A stretch of 64,000 nucleotides of DNA from Saccharothrix luteola (GCF_020859565.1 NZ_JAJHUO010000019.1:62001-126000), one strand, 5' to 3'; positions 17,703-29,771 are shown, counted from the stretch's first letter. Notes: generated by a model from the sequence alone, not told the origin. Program-made: numbers and translations.

Positions 17703-18120
17703 GCGGCGCGACGAGCTGGCGGTGACCACCCGGTCCGGTCCGGGTCGGATGCTGATCGCGGTCTACGGGATCTTCGCCGTCGCCGCCACCGCCCGCTCCG
17801 CGGTGCAGCTCGCCACCCGGTTCGAGGAGGCGCCGCTGGCGTACGTGCTCTCGGCGTTCGCGGCGGTCGTCTACGTCGTGGCCACCGCCGCGCTGGCCGG
17901 CGTCGTGTCACGGCGGGTCGCCTACCTCGCGTGCGGTGTCGAGCTGGTCGGGGTGGTCGTGGTCGGCGCGGCGAGCCTGGCGTTCGCCGACGCGTTCCCG
18001 GACGCCACGGTGTGGTCGGACTTCGGCGGCGGCTACGGGTTCGTCCCGCTCGTGCTGCCCTTGCTCGGTCTGCTCTGGCTGCGCCACACCGGACTGCGGT
18101 ATTCCGAACGGGCCCGCTGA
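17695..18120 (+). CDS. Small four-helix membrane protein, unknown function
   Basis: 141 aa. After a polar N-terminus (residues 1-18) there are four predicted membrane helices at ~19-38, 47-70, 74-98 and 115-131. The start ATG lies inside the preceding gene, giving an 8-nt overlap. The sequence resembles actinomycete 'integral membrane protein' entries without known function. No charged residues suggest a transport path. Followed by a strong hairpin at 18238-18267 that may end this transcript. Confidence 0.7.
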   Translation: MGERRDELAVTTRSGPGRMLIAVYGIFAVAATARSAVQLATRFEEAPLAYVLSAFAAVVYVVATAALAGVVSRRVAYLACGVELVGVVVVGAASLAFADAFPDATVWSDFGGGYGFVPLVLPLLGLLWLRHTGLRYSERAR

Positions 18121-18461
18121 ACTTCCGCGCCCCCTATCTCGTAATTGATTCAGGTCGCCGGGCCCCACAACCGGCGGCCGGTCCGTGGCGGCGGCCGAGA
18201 CCAAGGGCGTCCGGCAGGGCACGCCGTCGTGGGTGCAGGAGGCCGGGGACACGCGTCCCCGGTCTCCGTGACAAAGATCACCATGCCCGCGCGATCTTGT
18301 AACGCTCGCCGTTCGCACAGGTCAGAGCCGGTTCGGCGGGGGTGCGGTCAACCCATGTCTGAGCCCGTTCTCAGGTGGGGTGTGCCAGCGTTCGCACATC
18401 CGCCCGCGGTACCCCGAGCAGTCGCCTGCCGGCCGGTCCGCTCACCAAGGAGATTCCCACG
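18121..18461. other. Intergenic stretch with terminator and RND-exporter promoter region
   Basis: No supported gene. It contains the hairpin at 18238-18267, a looser inverted repeat CAAAGATC ... GATCTTG (18273-18299), and, just before the RND gene, the ribosome site AAGGAGA at 18447-18453. A convincing promoter or operator was not identified by eye. Confidence 0.5.
18238..18267. terminator. Intrinsic terminator-like hairpin
   Basis: GGAG-G-CCGGGGAC / loop ACGC / GTCCCCGG-T-CTCC: 12 paired positions plus one G-U, between the small membrane-protein pair and the RND gene. No T-run, as is usual in this GC range. Confidence 0.6.
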
Positions 18462-21400
18462 ATGTCCGTGCTGGCTCGGCTGAGCCTGGCCAACCGAAGT
18501 CTCGTCGGGCTGCTCAGCCTGCTCGTGATCGGTTTCGGTGTGTTCACGCTGCCCTCGATCAAGCAGCAGCTCTTCCCGTCCATCGAGTTGCCCGCCGCGG
18601 TGGTCATCGCGCCCTTCCCGGGCGCGTCGCCGGACCTGGTGGACAGCCAGGTGGCCGAGCCCATCCAGTCGGCCGTGCGCGGCGTCGACGGCGTCGAGCA
18701 GGTGTTCACCCGCTCCGCCGAGAGCTCCGCGACCGTGCAGGTGATGTTCACCTACGGCACCGACATCGACGCCGCCGTGGCCCAGATGCAGCAGGCGGTG
18801 AACCGGCTCCAGCCGCGCCTGCCGCAGGGCGTGGAGCCGACCGTCGCCCAGGGCAGCACCGACGACATCCCGGTGATCGCGCTCGCCGCGACCTCCGGTG
18901 ACGACGACATCGCCGCCGCGGCCCGGCTGCGCGCCGAGGTCGTGCCCGGCCTGGAGGCCATCCCCGGCGTGCGGGAGGCCAGGGTCAGCGGTGAGCGCGA
19001 CCGCCAGGTCAGCGTCACCGTCGACTACGCCCGCCTCGGCGCGGCCCGGGTGGACCCCCAGGCGCTGACCGCCGCCCTGACCACGGCCGGCGCGGTCATG
19101 CCCGCGGGCACCGTGCCGGATGCGGACAAGACGCTGACCGTGCAGGTCGGCAGCCCCGTCGGCACCGTCGACGACCTGCGCAACCTGCTGCTCGCCTCGC
19201 CCACGGGCGCGGTGAAGCTGGGCGACGTGGCCCGGGTCGAGTCCGCGCCCGAGGCGGCGACCGTGCTCACCCGCACCGACGGCGAGGCGACGCTGGGCGT
19301 CAGCGTCACCATGACCGCCGACGGCAACGCGGTCGAGATCTCCCGGCAGGTCCGCGACAAGCTCGGTGAGTGGGGCGAGGCGGCCGACTCCACGCTCACC
19401 GTCGCGTTCGACCAGGGCCCGCAGGTGGAGAAGGCGATCAGCGGCCTGACCACCGAGGGCCTGCTCGGCCTGCTGTTCGCGGTGGTCGTGATCCTGCTGT
19501 TCCTGCTGTCGGTGCGGTCCACGCTGGTGACGGCGGTGTCGATCCCGCTGTCCGTGGTGGTCGCGCTGATCGCGCTCTACACCGGCGACCTGTCGTTGAA
19601 CCTGCTCACCCTCGGCGCGCTGACGATCGCGGTCGGCCGGGTGGTGGATGACTCGATCGTGGTGCTGGAGAACATCAAGCGGCACCTCGGGTACGGCGAG
19701 GAGAAGCAACGCGCCGTGCTGGACGGCGTGCGCGAGGTGGCGGGCGCGGTGACCGCGTCCACGCTGACCACGGTGGCGGTATTCCTGCCGATCGCGTTCG
19801 TCGGGGGCATCGCGGGCGAGCTGTTCGGGCCGTTCTCCATCACGGTCACGGTGGCGCTGCTGGCCTCGCTGCTGGTGTCGCTGACGATCGTGCCGGTGCT
19901 GGCGTTCTGGTTCCTCAAGCGCCCGGCCGTGCCGACCGACCCGGAGGAGGCGGCGAAGGCGCGCGAGGCGGTGCTGGAGAAGGAGAAGCGCAGCCCGTTG
20001 CAGCGCGCTTACGTGCCGGTGCTCAAGTTCGCGACCACGCGCCGTTGGGTGACGTTGGTGATCGCCGTGCTCATCTTCGGCGGCACGCTCGGCCTGGCCG
20101 GGTCGCTGGAGACCAACTTCATCGACAACGCGGGCGGCACCGCGTTGCAAGGCAGCCAGAAGCTGCCGCCGGGCAGCAGCCTCGCCGCCCGGGACGACGC
20201 GGCGCGCAAGCTCGAAGGCGTGCTGGCGGAGACCGAGGAGGTCGAGACCTACCAGGTCACCGTCGGCACGGACAACAGCCTGGCCGCGTTCGGCGTCGGC
20301 GGTGACGGCGACACCAGCGTGCGCGCCACCGTCCGCGAGGGCACGGACCTGGAGGCGTTGCAGGACCGGCTGACCGAGCAGTTGAAGAACACGGCCGGCG
20401 CCGGCGAAGTGGCGTTCGGCGCGGCGGCGTCCGGCTTCGGCTCGGACACGATCGACGTGCTGGTCACCGCGCCCGACGAGAAGGCGCTGCGGGACGCGGC
20501 CGACCGCGTGCGGCAGGTCGTGTCCGGCACGCCCGGCGTCGGCGAGGTCACCGACGACCTGTCGGTGAGCGCGCCTCGCGTGCAGGTGACGGTGAACCAG
20601 GCCGCCGCGGCGGCCCGCGGGCTCAGCGGCCAGACCATCGGCCAGTTCGCGGCGCAGGCGTTGCGCGGCGTGCCGGTGGGGCAGCTGCCGATCGACGGCC
20701 GGTCGCAGCAGGTCCTGCTGCGCACGGGCACCGCGCCGACCGACGTGGCCGCGCTGCGCGCGTTGCCGCTACCGGGCGGCGTCACGCTCGGCCAGGTCGC
20801 CGAGGTGGCCGTGGTGGACGGTCCGGTGCAGGTGCGGCGCACGGACGGCGCGCGCAGCGCCACCGTGTCGGCCAAGGCCACCGGGTCCGACCTGGGCGCG
20901 GTGACGGCGGACCTGACGTCGCGGCTGGACGCGCTGGACCTGCCCGCGGGCGCCACGCACAGCATCGGCGGCGTCAGCGCCGACCAGGCCGAGACGTTCG
21001 CCGACCTGGGGCTGGCCATGCTCGCGGCCATCGCGATCGTGTTCCTGATCATGGTGGCGACGTTCCGCAGCCTGGTGCAGCCGCTGATCCTGCTGGTGTC
21101 CATCCCGTTCGCGGCGACCGGCGCGATCGGTTTGCTGCTGCTCACCGGCACCCCGCTCGGCCTGCCCGCGTTGATCGGCATGCTGATGCTCGTCGGGATC
21201 GTGGTGACCAACGCGATCGTGCTGATCGACCTGGTCAACCAGTACCGGCGGGACGGCATGCCGGTGCGCGAGGCGGTCGTCGAGGGTGGACGTCGGCGGC
21301 TGCGGCCGATCCTGATGACGGCCGCGGCCACGATCTTCGCGCTGCTGCCGATGGCGCTGGGCATCACCGGCGAGGGCGCGTTCATCGGCAAGCCGCTGGC

Positions 21401-21551
21401 GATCGTGGTGATCGGCGGCCTGATCAGCTCGACGCTGCTCACCCTGGTGCTGGTGCCCACGCTGTACTCGATGGTGGAGGGCCGCAAGGAACGTCGCCGA
21501 GCGCGCAAGGCCGAGCAGCCGGTCGAGGACCGGGAGCCGGTCGGCGTCTGA
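18462..21551 (+). CDS. HAE1-type RND efflux transporter (SwrC/AcrB-like)
   Basis: 1029 aa, full RND length. Two repeated halves each carry six membrane helices and a large extracytoplasmic docking/porter region. TM4 has the proton-relay pair in VGRVVDDSIVVLEN (Asp ~396-397). The TM10 position equal to AcrB Lys940 is Thr in GIVVTNAIVL (~914), as in SwrC-like Gram-positive members. There is no membrane-fusion or outer-membrane partner gene nearby, in keeping with a Gram-positive envelope. ATG 18462 has AAGGAG 9 nt upstream. Likely exports amphiphilic or surface-active compounds; substrate unknown. Followed by a strong bidirectional terminator. Cytoplasmic loop around residues 490-515 is charged. 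Confidence 0.9.
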   Translation: MSVLARLSLANRSLVGLLSLLVIGFGVFTLPSIKQQLFPSIELPAAVVIAPFPGASPDLVDSQVAEPIQSAVRGVDGVEQVFTRSAESSATVQVMFTYGTDIDAAVAQMQQAVNRLQPRLPQGVEPTVAQGSTDDIPVIALAATSGDDDIAAAARLRAEVVPGLEAIPGVREARVSGERDRQVSVTVDYARLGAARVDPQALTAALTTAGAVMPAGTVPDADKTLTVQVGSPVGTVDDLRNLLLASPTGAVKLGDVARVESAPEAATVLTRTDGEATLGVSVTMTADGNAVEISRQVRDKLGEWGEAADSTLTVAFDQGPQVEKAISGLTTEGLLGLLFAVVVILLFLLSVRSTLVTAVSIPLSVVVALIALYTGDLSLNLLTLGALTIAVGRVVDDSIVVLENIKRHLGYGEEKQRAVLDGVREVAGAVTASTLTTVAVFLPIAFVGGIAGELFGPFSITVTVALLASLLVSLTIVPVLAFWFLKRPAVPTDPEEAAKAREAVLEKEKRSPLQRAYVPVLKFATTRRWVTLVIAVLIFGGTLGLAGSLETNFIDNAGGTALQGSQKLPPGSSLAARDDAARKLEGVLAETEEVETYQVTVGTDNSLAAFGVGGDGDTSVRATVREGTDLEALQDRLTEQLKNTAGAGEVAFGAAASGFGSDTIDVLVTAPDEKALRDAADRVRQVVSGTPGVGEVTDDLSVSAPRVQVTVNQAAAAARGLSGQTIGQFAAQALRGVPVGQLPIDGRSQQVLLRTGTAPTDVAALRALPLPGGVTLGQVAEVAVVDGPVQVRRTDGARSATVSAKATGSDLGAVTADLTSRLDALDLPAGATHSIGGVSADQAETFADLGLAMLAAIAIVFLIMVATFRSLVQPLILLVSIPFAATGAIGLLLLTGTPLGLPALIGMLMLVGIVVTNAIVLIDLVNQYRRDGMPVREAVVEGGRRRLRPILMTAAATIFALLPMALGITGEGAFIGKPLAIVVIGGLISSTLLTLVLVPTLYSMVEGRKERRRARKAEQPVEDREPVGV

Positions 21552-21563
21552 GCTCGTGGGGCC

Positions 21564-21604
21564 GGGAACGCCCCGCCGTCCACACCGGGCGGCGGGGCGT
21601 TCCC
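21564..21604. terminator. Bidirectional terminator hairpin
   Basis: Perfect 15-bp inverted repeat GGGAACGCCCCGCCG / CGGCGGGGCGTTCCC with an 11-nt loop, between the convergent RND and methyltransferase genes. Confidence 0.85.
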
Positions 21605-21637
21605 GATTCACGATTCGGGAGGCGCCGGCAGCGGCCG

Positions 21638-22666
21638 TCAGCGGGCGACGGCTTCCACGATCGAGGCGACGAACCCGGTGTCGATGACCCGCGTCACCTC
21701 GAGGTCGGCCTTGGCCAGCAGCGCCCTGAACTCCTCCTCCGTCCGCTCCCGGCCGGGGAGCAGGGACATCACGACGATGTCGTACAGCTTGCCCGTGTGC
21801 GGGGCGTTCTTCGGCGGGATCACCGCGTCCAGCACCAGCACCCGTCCACCGGGGGACATGGCCTTGCGGCAGTTGCGGAGGATCTGCACGCACTGCTCGT
21901 CGTTCCAGTCGTGGATGATGTGCTTGAGCAGGTACACGTCCGCCGGCGGGCACTCCTCGAAGAAGTCGCCCGCGACCAGCTCCCAGCGGCTGTCGTCGCC
22001 CAGCTCGCCCAACCGGTGGTCGGACACGACGTGCTCGCCGAGGTCGAGCAGGATGCCGCGCAGGCTGGGGTCCTGGCGCAGGACGTCCAGCAGCAAACCC
22101 CCGTACCCGCCGCCGACGTCGACGACCGTGGCGCCCGGCGGGAACCGGTAGTTGCGCATGATGGACGGGTTCTCCGAGTCGGATTTCGCCTGCATCCCGG
22201 AGTAGAAGACCTCCGGTGACGCCACGTCCCGGAAGTACTCGAAGAACGACGTGCCGAAAACGTGGTCGAAGCTCGGGTTCCCGCTGCGCAGGCTCTCGAC
22301 CAGTTCGCCGTGCGAGGCCCAGAACGCCTTGTCCGTGAACGTCACGACAGCCGCCCGGAGCGACCCCTCCGCGTCCGTGCGCAGCAGGTGGGCTTCGGGG
22401 GTCAGTTCGAACCGGCCGTGGTCGTCCTCCCGGAACACACCCCGCATGGCCAGCAACCTGAGCACGCGGAACAGGTGGTCCTCCTTCGTCCCGGTGTCCG
22501 CGGCCAGTTCGGCCGGCGTCTTCGGGCCGTCGACGAGGTGGTCGGCCACGCCCGCGATGGCGGCGGCCCGGAGCGCCGCGGAGTAGACGTAGCCCAACAT
22601 CTCGTCGAACAGGCGAATACCGGCCAATTCCCTGTCGGAAGGATTTGCTGCACCGCTGCTGTCCAC
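21638..22666 (-). CDS. SAM-dependent O-methyltransferase (small-molecule type)
   Basis: 342 aa of the plant-type/antibiotic O-methyltransferase family. An N-terminal winged-helix dimerisation region (residues ~18-110: AAIAGVADHLVDGPKTPAEL, HLFRVLRLLAMRGVF) precedes the Rossmann core with SAM motif VVDVGGGYGGLLLDVL near 168-183, the acidic loop LVAGDFFEECPPADVYLLKH, and catalytic His in LKHIIHDWND near 244. GTG 22666 is supported by GGAG 7 nt upstream, although the frame is open much further 5'. Family members methylate hydroxyl groups of polyketides, carotenoids or phenazines; no biosynthetic core gene is nearby, so the substrate is open. Downstream of, and same strand as, the TetR gene. Confidence 0.86.
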   Translation of the reverse strand: MDSSGAANPSDRELAGIRLFDEMLGYVYSAALRAAAIAGVADHLVDGPKTPAELAADTGTKEDHLFRVLRLLAMRGVFREDDHGRFELTPEAHLLRTDAEGSLRAAVVTFTDKAFWASHGELVESLRSGNPSFDHVFGTSFFEYFRDVASPEVFYSGMQAKSDSENPSIMRNYRFPPGATVVDVGGGYGGLLLDVLRQDPSLRGILLDLGEHVVSDHRLGELGDDSRWELVAGDFFEECPPADVYLLKHIIHDWNDEQCVQILRNCRKAMSPGGRVLVLDAVIPPKNAPHTGKLYDIVVMSLLPGRERTEEEFRALLAKADLEVTRVIDTGFVASIVEAVAR

Positions 22667-22788
22667 GAATTCACTCCAGTCGCCGCCGGTTGGCTTTCCT
22701 CCGCCATCCTCGACGGGGGCGGCGACCGGGTGCACCTTCTGTCGTGCGGTACCACCGACCCGCGCCGGGCACGCGCGGTTCTGACCGG

Positions 22789-23385
22789 TCAGCGCGCTCC
22801 GAAGCGCAGGCCGTCGATGAGCAGCCCGACCATCCGCTGCGTGTGGCCGTCGTCCTCCCGGGCGGGCAGGGTCAGGTTGGCGGTGGCGCGCAGCAGGTCG
22901 TACGGGTCGACGTCGGCGCGGACCTCGCCGGCCCGCGCCGCGCTGTCGAGCAGACCGCGCAGGACCGGCACGAAGCGCTCCTGGAAGTAGGCGGGCAGGC
23001 TGGTGTAGGCCGGGTCGCCGGAGTGCAGGGCGGCGCTGAGCCCGTGTTTCGTGCCGATGAAGCCCGTGAAGCGCTGCAACCACTTGACCAGCGCTTCGAG
23101 CGGCTCGTGCTGGGCGGCGAGCACGGGCGCGGCGTCGGCGCAGGCGTCGACCTCGTGGCGGAACACCGCGGCGATGAGGTCCGAGCGTTGCGGGAAGTGG
23201 CGGTAGAGCGTGCCCGCGCCCACGCCGGCCTTGGCGGTGATCTGGCGCACGGGCGCGTCCACGCCCGAGGTGGCGAAGACCTCCGCGGCGGCGCTGAGCA
23301 GCGCGTCGGTGTTGCGCCGGGCGTCGGCGCGCACGCGCTTGCCCGGCCGTTCCTCGGTCACACCCGCGTCGACTTCCTCGCTCAC
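22789..23385 (-). CDS. TetR/AcrR-family repressor of the aldo-keto reductase divergon
   Basis: 198 aa. The helix-turn-helix is at residues ~17-65 (LLSAAAEVFATSG, ITAKAGVGAGTLYRHFPQR), followed by a helical effector domain. GTG 23385 follows AAGGAGGGG by 4 nt. Its start is 112 nt from the divergent aldo-keto reductase, and the spacer contains the symmetric repeat CGGAACAACGTT ... AACGTTGTTCCG. The protein is paralogous in its DNA-binding half to the TetR at 42557-43093, whose operator region shares the flank TGCTAAGCGGA. Ligand unknown. Confidence 0.88.
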   Translation of the reverse strand: MSEEVDAGVTEERPGKRVRADARRNTDALLSAAAEVFATSGVDAPVRQITAKAGVGAGTLYRHFPQRSDLIAAVFRHEVDACADAAPVLAAQHEPLEALVKWLQRFTGFIGTKHGLSAALHSGDPAYTSLPAYFQERFVPVLRGLLDSAARAGEVRADVDPYDLLRATANLTLPAREDDGHTQRMVGLLIDGLRFGAR

Positions 23386-23397
23386 GGCACCCCTCCT

Positions 23398-23445
23398 TGC
23401 TAAGCGGAACAACGTTCCGTATTGTCGAAGTCGAACGTTGTTCCG
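23398..23445. promoter_or_regulatory. TetR operator region (double palindrome)
   Basis: CGGAAC-AAC-GTTCCG at 23405-23419 is a 15-bp palindrome. The 12-mer CGGAACAACGTT (23405-23416) recurs in inverse orientation as AACGTTGTTCCG (23434-23445). It lies between divergent TetR and aldo-keto reductase genes, covering the probable promoters of both. The flank TGCTAAGCGGA is repeated at 43127-43137 in the other TetR divergon. Confidence 0.8.
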
Positions 23446-23497
23446 TTTGTGTCAGCGTAGCGCTGCGCCGGGCACCCGCCAACGCACGAGGAGAACC

Positions 23498-24526
23498 ATG
23501 AAGTACCGCACGCTGGGCCGCACCGGCATCAAGGTCAGCCCGTACGCCCTGGGCGCGATGATGTTCGGCGCCGCCGGCAACCCCGACCACGACGACTCCG
23601 CCCGCATGATCCACAAGGCACTGGACGCGGGCATCAACTTCGTGGACACCGCCGACATCTACTCGCACGGCGAGTCCGAGGAGATCGTCGGCAAGGCCCT
23701 GGAGGGCCGGCGCGACGACGTCGTGCTGGCGACGAAGGCGCACCTGCCGATGGGCGAGGACCCGAACCGCCAGGGCAACTCGCGGCGCTGGCTGGTCCGC
23801 GCCCTGGACGACTCGCTGCGCCGCCTGCGGACCGACCACGTCGACCTCTACCAGATCCACCGGCCCGCGCCGGACACCGACGTGGAGGAGACGCTGTCGG
23901 CGCTCACCGACCTCGTGCGGGCCGGGAAGGTCCGGGCCATCGGCTCCTCCACCTTCCCCGCCTCGGAGATCGTCGAGGCGCAGTGGGTGGCCGAACGGCG
24001 CGGCCTGGCGCGGTTCCGCGCCGAACAGCCGCCGTACTCGATCCTCGACCGGCGCATCGAGAACGAGGTGCTGCCCGTCTGCGAGCGCTACGGCATGGGC
24101 ACGCTCGTCTGGAGCCCGCTCGCGCAGGGCCTGCTCACCGGCCGCTACCGCAAGGGCGTGCAGGCCGAGGGCAAGCGCGCGAGCTACGGCTTCAAGCACA
24201 TGACCGACGAACGCCGCCTCGACGCGGTCGAGCAGCTCATCCCCGTCGCCCAGGACGCCGGGATGTCCCTGACGCACCTGGCGATGGCCTTCGCGATCGC
24301 CCACCCCGGCGTCACGTCCGCCATCATCGGCCCGCGCACCACGGAGCAGCTGGACGACCTGCTCGCCGGCGCGGACGCCGTGCTGGACGACGACGTGCTC
24401 GACCGGATCGACGCCATCGTGCCGCCCGGCACCGGCGTCGGTGCGCTCGACATGGACTACCGCACGCCCGCCGTGCAGCAGGCCCGCCTGCGCCGCCGCC
24501 CGGCCGAGGAACGCTCCGCCGCCTGA
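23498..24526 (+). CDS. Aldo/keto reductase
   Basis: 342 aa (beta/alpha)8 NADP-dependent oxidoreductase. Catalytic tetrad: Asp in NFVDTAD (~52), Tyr in DIYSHGES (~57), Lys in VLATKAHL (~84) and His in YQIHRPAP (~127). The NADP-binding end GVTSAIIGPRTTEQLDDLL is present. The opening MKYRTLGRTGIKVSPYALG is typical of the AKR11/YajO-like group, which reduces aldehydes and quinones. ATG 23498 follows GAGGAGA by 3-4 nt. Divergent from its probable TetR repressor; a perfect hairpin terminator follows. A role in detoxification of reactive carbonyls is inference. Confidence 0.92.
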   Translation: MKYRTLGRTGIKVSPYALGAMMFGAAGNPDHDDSARMIHKALDAGINFVDTADIYSHGESEEIVGKALEGRRDDVVLATKAHLPMGEDPNRQGNSRRWLVRALDDSLRRLRTDHVDLYQIHRPAPDTDVEETLSALTDLVRAGKVRAIGSSTFPASEIVEAQWVAERRGLARFRAEQPPYSILDRRIENEVLPVCERYGMGTLVWSPLAQGLLTGRYRKGVQAEGKRASYGFKHMTDERRLDAVEQLIPVAQDAGMSLTHLAMAFAIAHPGVTSAIIGPRTTEQLDDLLAGADAVLDDDVLDRIDAIVPPGTGVGALDMDYRTPAVQQARLRRRPAEERSAA

Positions 24527-24567
24527 CCGGCGATTCTTCTCCGGTCGATTTCCGATTCATTCCCGCG

Positions 24568-24607
24568 ATGGTGCCGCCCTCGTTCGCGGAGAAGAGGGCG
24601 GCACCAT
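24568..24607. terminator. Bidirectional terminator hairpin
   Basis: Perfect 14-bp repeat ATGGTGCCGCCCTC / GAGGGCGGCACCAT with a 12-nt loop, between the convergent aldo-keto reductase and the small secreted protein gene. Confidence 0.85.
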
Positions 24608-24645
24608 TCTTCATGTGCGGGACCGTCGATTGTCGGTTGGCGGGA

Positions 24646-25029
24646 TCAGACTTCTTCGTACCAGTCCACGCAGAGGTGGGCGACGTAACCGGTGCGGCCG
24701 TCCCACTGCACCTGGATCCACCAGCTGCTCGTGCCGCCGCACGCGGTGTAGCTGCTGCCCGAGGTGGCGTCGCACGACGCCGCGGCGCGCTGTCCGGGCT
24801 GGATGATGCCGAGGCGCGTGGAGTCGTCGTTGGTGCGCAAGCGGACGTTCACGCCGCTCACGCCTGATTTGGGTGTGACGTAACACGCGGGCACGTCCGA
24901 CCGGTCCACCGCGTGGCCGGTCGGCGCCGGCGCGGCCGTCGACGCCGCGGACGCGGAGGACGGCACCAACGCCATCATGACGAAAACGATCAGCGCGCCG
25001 AGACATGCGGCCAGAGAATTCTTATTCAC
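24646..25029 (-). CDS. Small secreted SH3-like protein
   Basis: 127 aa. An N-terminal signal peptide (charged MNKNS, hydrophobic core LAACLGALIVFVMMALV, Ala-rich cleavage area near residues 26-32) leads to a ~85-residue domain with VNVRLRTNDDSTRLGIIQPG and WWIQVQWDGRTGYVAHLCVD, the pattern of bacterial SH3b-type domains. Four cysteines (ACYVT, SCDAT, ACGGT, LCVDW) could form two disulfides outside the cell. GTG start with GGGGGAG immediately upstream. Likely binds the cell wall; no catalytic domain. Just upstream of its ribosome site is a perfect stem at 25037-25063. Confidence 0.78.
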   Translation of the reverse strand: MNKNSLAACLGALIVFVMMALVPSSASAASTAAPAPTGHAVDRSDVPACYVTPKSGVSGVNVRLRTNDDSTRLGIIQPGQRAAASCDATSGSSYTACGGTSSWWIQVQWDGRTGYVAHLCVDWYEEV

Positions 25030-25036
25030 AGCTCCC

Positions 25037-25063
25037 CCTTCGGGATCCTTTTACGGTCCCGAA
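25037..25063 (-). promoter_or_regulatory. Leader stem abutting the ribosome site of the SH3-like gene
   Basis: CTTCGGGA / TCCCGAAG, 8 perfect pairs around an 11-nt loop rich in A, ends against the GGGGGAG ribosome site. It could affect initiation or stabilise the mRNA; function is unproven. Confidence 0.4.
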
Positions 25064-25093
25064 GGTGACGATAGCCATGCCGTCGGCGCTTGG

Positions 25094-25138
25094 CAGTCCC
25101 TCGTCGGTGTGAATGCGACGGACTCCGACGAGGGACTG
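25094..25138 (-). terminator. metH terminator hairpin
   Basis: Perfect 14-bp inverted repeat CAGTCCCTCGTCGG / CCGACGAGGGACTG with a 17-nt loop, 43 nt past the metH stop on the minus strand. Confidence 0.78.
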
Positions 25139-25180
25139 TTGATCCGTTGATCGTGCATTCGCGCAGGCTCTGTCGCGGTG

Positions 25181-28768
<3,588 letters not shown>

Positions 28769-28772
28769 GCGG

Positions 28773-28862
28773 CCTCCCAGGTTGGGAGGCGCCCTTCGGA
28801 TCGTCGAGCCCCGGCCGAGCGTGGCGGGCTCGTCGCCCGTTGCAGCGCCTCTCGATCGGGAG
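28773..28862 (-). ncRNA. SAH riboswitch-like leader of metH
   Basis: Read on the minus strand, the leader has the SAH-riboswitch order: helix arm GAGGCGC (28851-28845), conserved GCTGCAACG, hairpin GGGC-GACGA-GCCC, then GCCACGCTCGG, and the closing arm GCGCCTC (28792-28786), a perfect 7-bp P1. An upstream CGAG can pair with CTCG as in the pseudoknot. The P1 closing arm overlaps CCTCCC, which can instead pair with the metH ribosome site GGGAGG across loop AACCT. Forming P1 would free the ribosome site, so ligand should switch metH on. Family assignment rests on the remembered consensus, not a covariance search. Confidence 0.72.
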
Positions 28863-28888
28863 TCCGATCCTAGCGAACCACGCGATCG

Positions 28889-28904
28889 TGGGCGGATCCG
28901 CCCA
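28889..28904. repeat. Perfect 16-bp palindrome between lutC and metH
   Basis: TGGGCGGATCCGCCCA lies 27 nt before the metH riboswitch and 28 nt after the lutC stop (minus-strand order). It may be a short terminator-like stem or a repressor operator; neither is established. Confidence 0.45.
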
Positions 28905-28931
28905 TAGGGTGAGAACACGATCACCGGTGCT

Positions 28932-29771
28932 TCAGCGCGTGATCACGACCTCCAGCGTGCGCGGCCCGTGCACGCCTTCGACGCGTTCCAGCTCGATGTC
29001 GCTGGTCGCGGACGGCCCGCTGATCCACGTCTGGGTGCGCACCCCGGCCAACGCCGCCACCGCGTCCGGCACGCCGGCCACGACTTGGTCGGCCCGCACG
29101 ACCACCAGGTGGTAGTCCGGCACGAGGGTGAGGGCCCGGGGGCCTTGGTCGGCGGCGTCGTGGTCGAGCACGATCGTGCCGGTTTCCGCGATCGCCACGT
29201 GACAGGCCGTGACGACGGCGTCGGCCGCTTCGACGATTTCGCGAAGCGCTTCGCGCGCGTCCCCGCCAAGGGGAACCCTTGATTCGATTCTACCGCTGGA
29301 GTCCGACAATTCCGCGTGCTCCGACCCCTGCCCGCCCGGTTCCGGCCCGGGGTCGCCCGGTCCCGTCGCAGGTCCGGCCTCCGGTTCGACCCCGGTTCCG
29401 GCTGGTTCGATGCCCGGCCCGGCTTGCGGTCCACCCTCGCTTCCAGGCCCAGCCCCGCCTGCGGCGTCCGATTCCGCCGACGACCCGACCCACGCGGCCG
29501 TCCACTGGGCCGTCCACTCGGGCGGGGTGCCGGGCGCGGTCACGACGTGGCGCGCGCCCCGGTCAGCCAGGGCGGCGGCGACGGCTCCGGCCACCTCGTC
29601 GGCGGCCACCACGCGGACCAGGGCGCGGTAGTCGCGCAGGCGTTCGGCGAACAGCTCCAGATCACCCGGCCCCCGGGTGCCGGCCGCCCGGTAGTCACGG
29701 GGCACCGGCGCCACCTCACGCGGACCCTTCGCCCGCCGCACCCTCGCCAAGACCTCGTCACGAGCGCTCAC
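28932..29771 (-). CDS. lutC: Lactate utilization protein C
   Basis: 279 aa LutC/YkgG-family protein. The conserved C-terminal half is intact: [38 protein letters not shown] and [23 protein letters not shown] split across residues ~175-270. Between about residues 94 and 160 there is a Gly/Pro/Glu-rich low-complexity insert, unusual for the family, which interrupts the domain. GTG 29771 overlaps the lutB stop (GTGA), so it is translationally coupled as the third gene of lutABC. Part of the cytoplasmic L-lactate oxidation complex. Confidence 0.9.
   Translation of the reverse strand: MSARDEVLARVRRAKGPREVAPVPRDYRAAGTRGPGDLELFAERLRDYRALVRVVAADEVAGAVAAALADRGARHVVTAPGTPPEWTAQWTAAWVGSSAESDAAGGAGPGSEGGPQAGPGIEPAGTGVEPEAGPATGPGDPGPEPGGQGSEHAELSDSSGRIESRVPLGGDAREALREIVEAADAVVTACHVAIAETGTIVLDHDAADQGPRALTLVPDYHLVVVRADQVVAGVPDAVAALAGVRTQTWISGPSATSDIELERVEGVHGPRTLEVVITR

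Noticed and set aside
22667-24304. Apparent N-terminal extension of the O-methyltransferase through the TetR and aldo-keto reductase regions
   Set aside because: The extension is antisense or out-of-frame shadow; a ribosome site at GTG 22666 and family length fix the true start.
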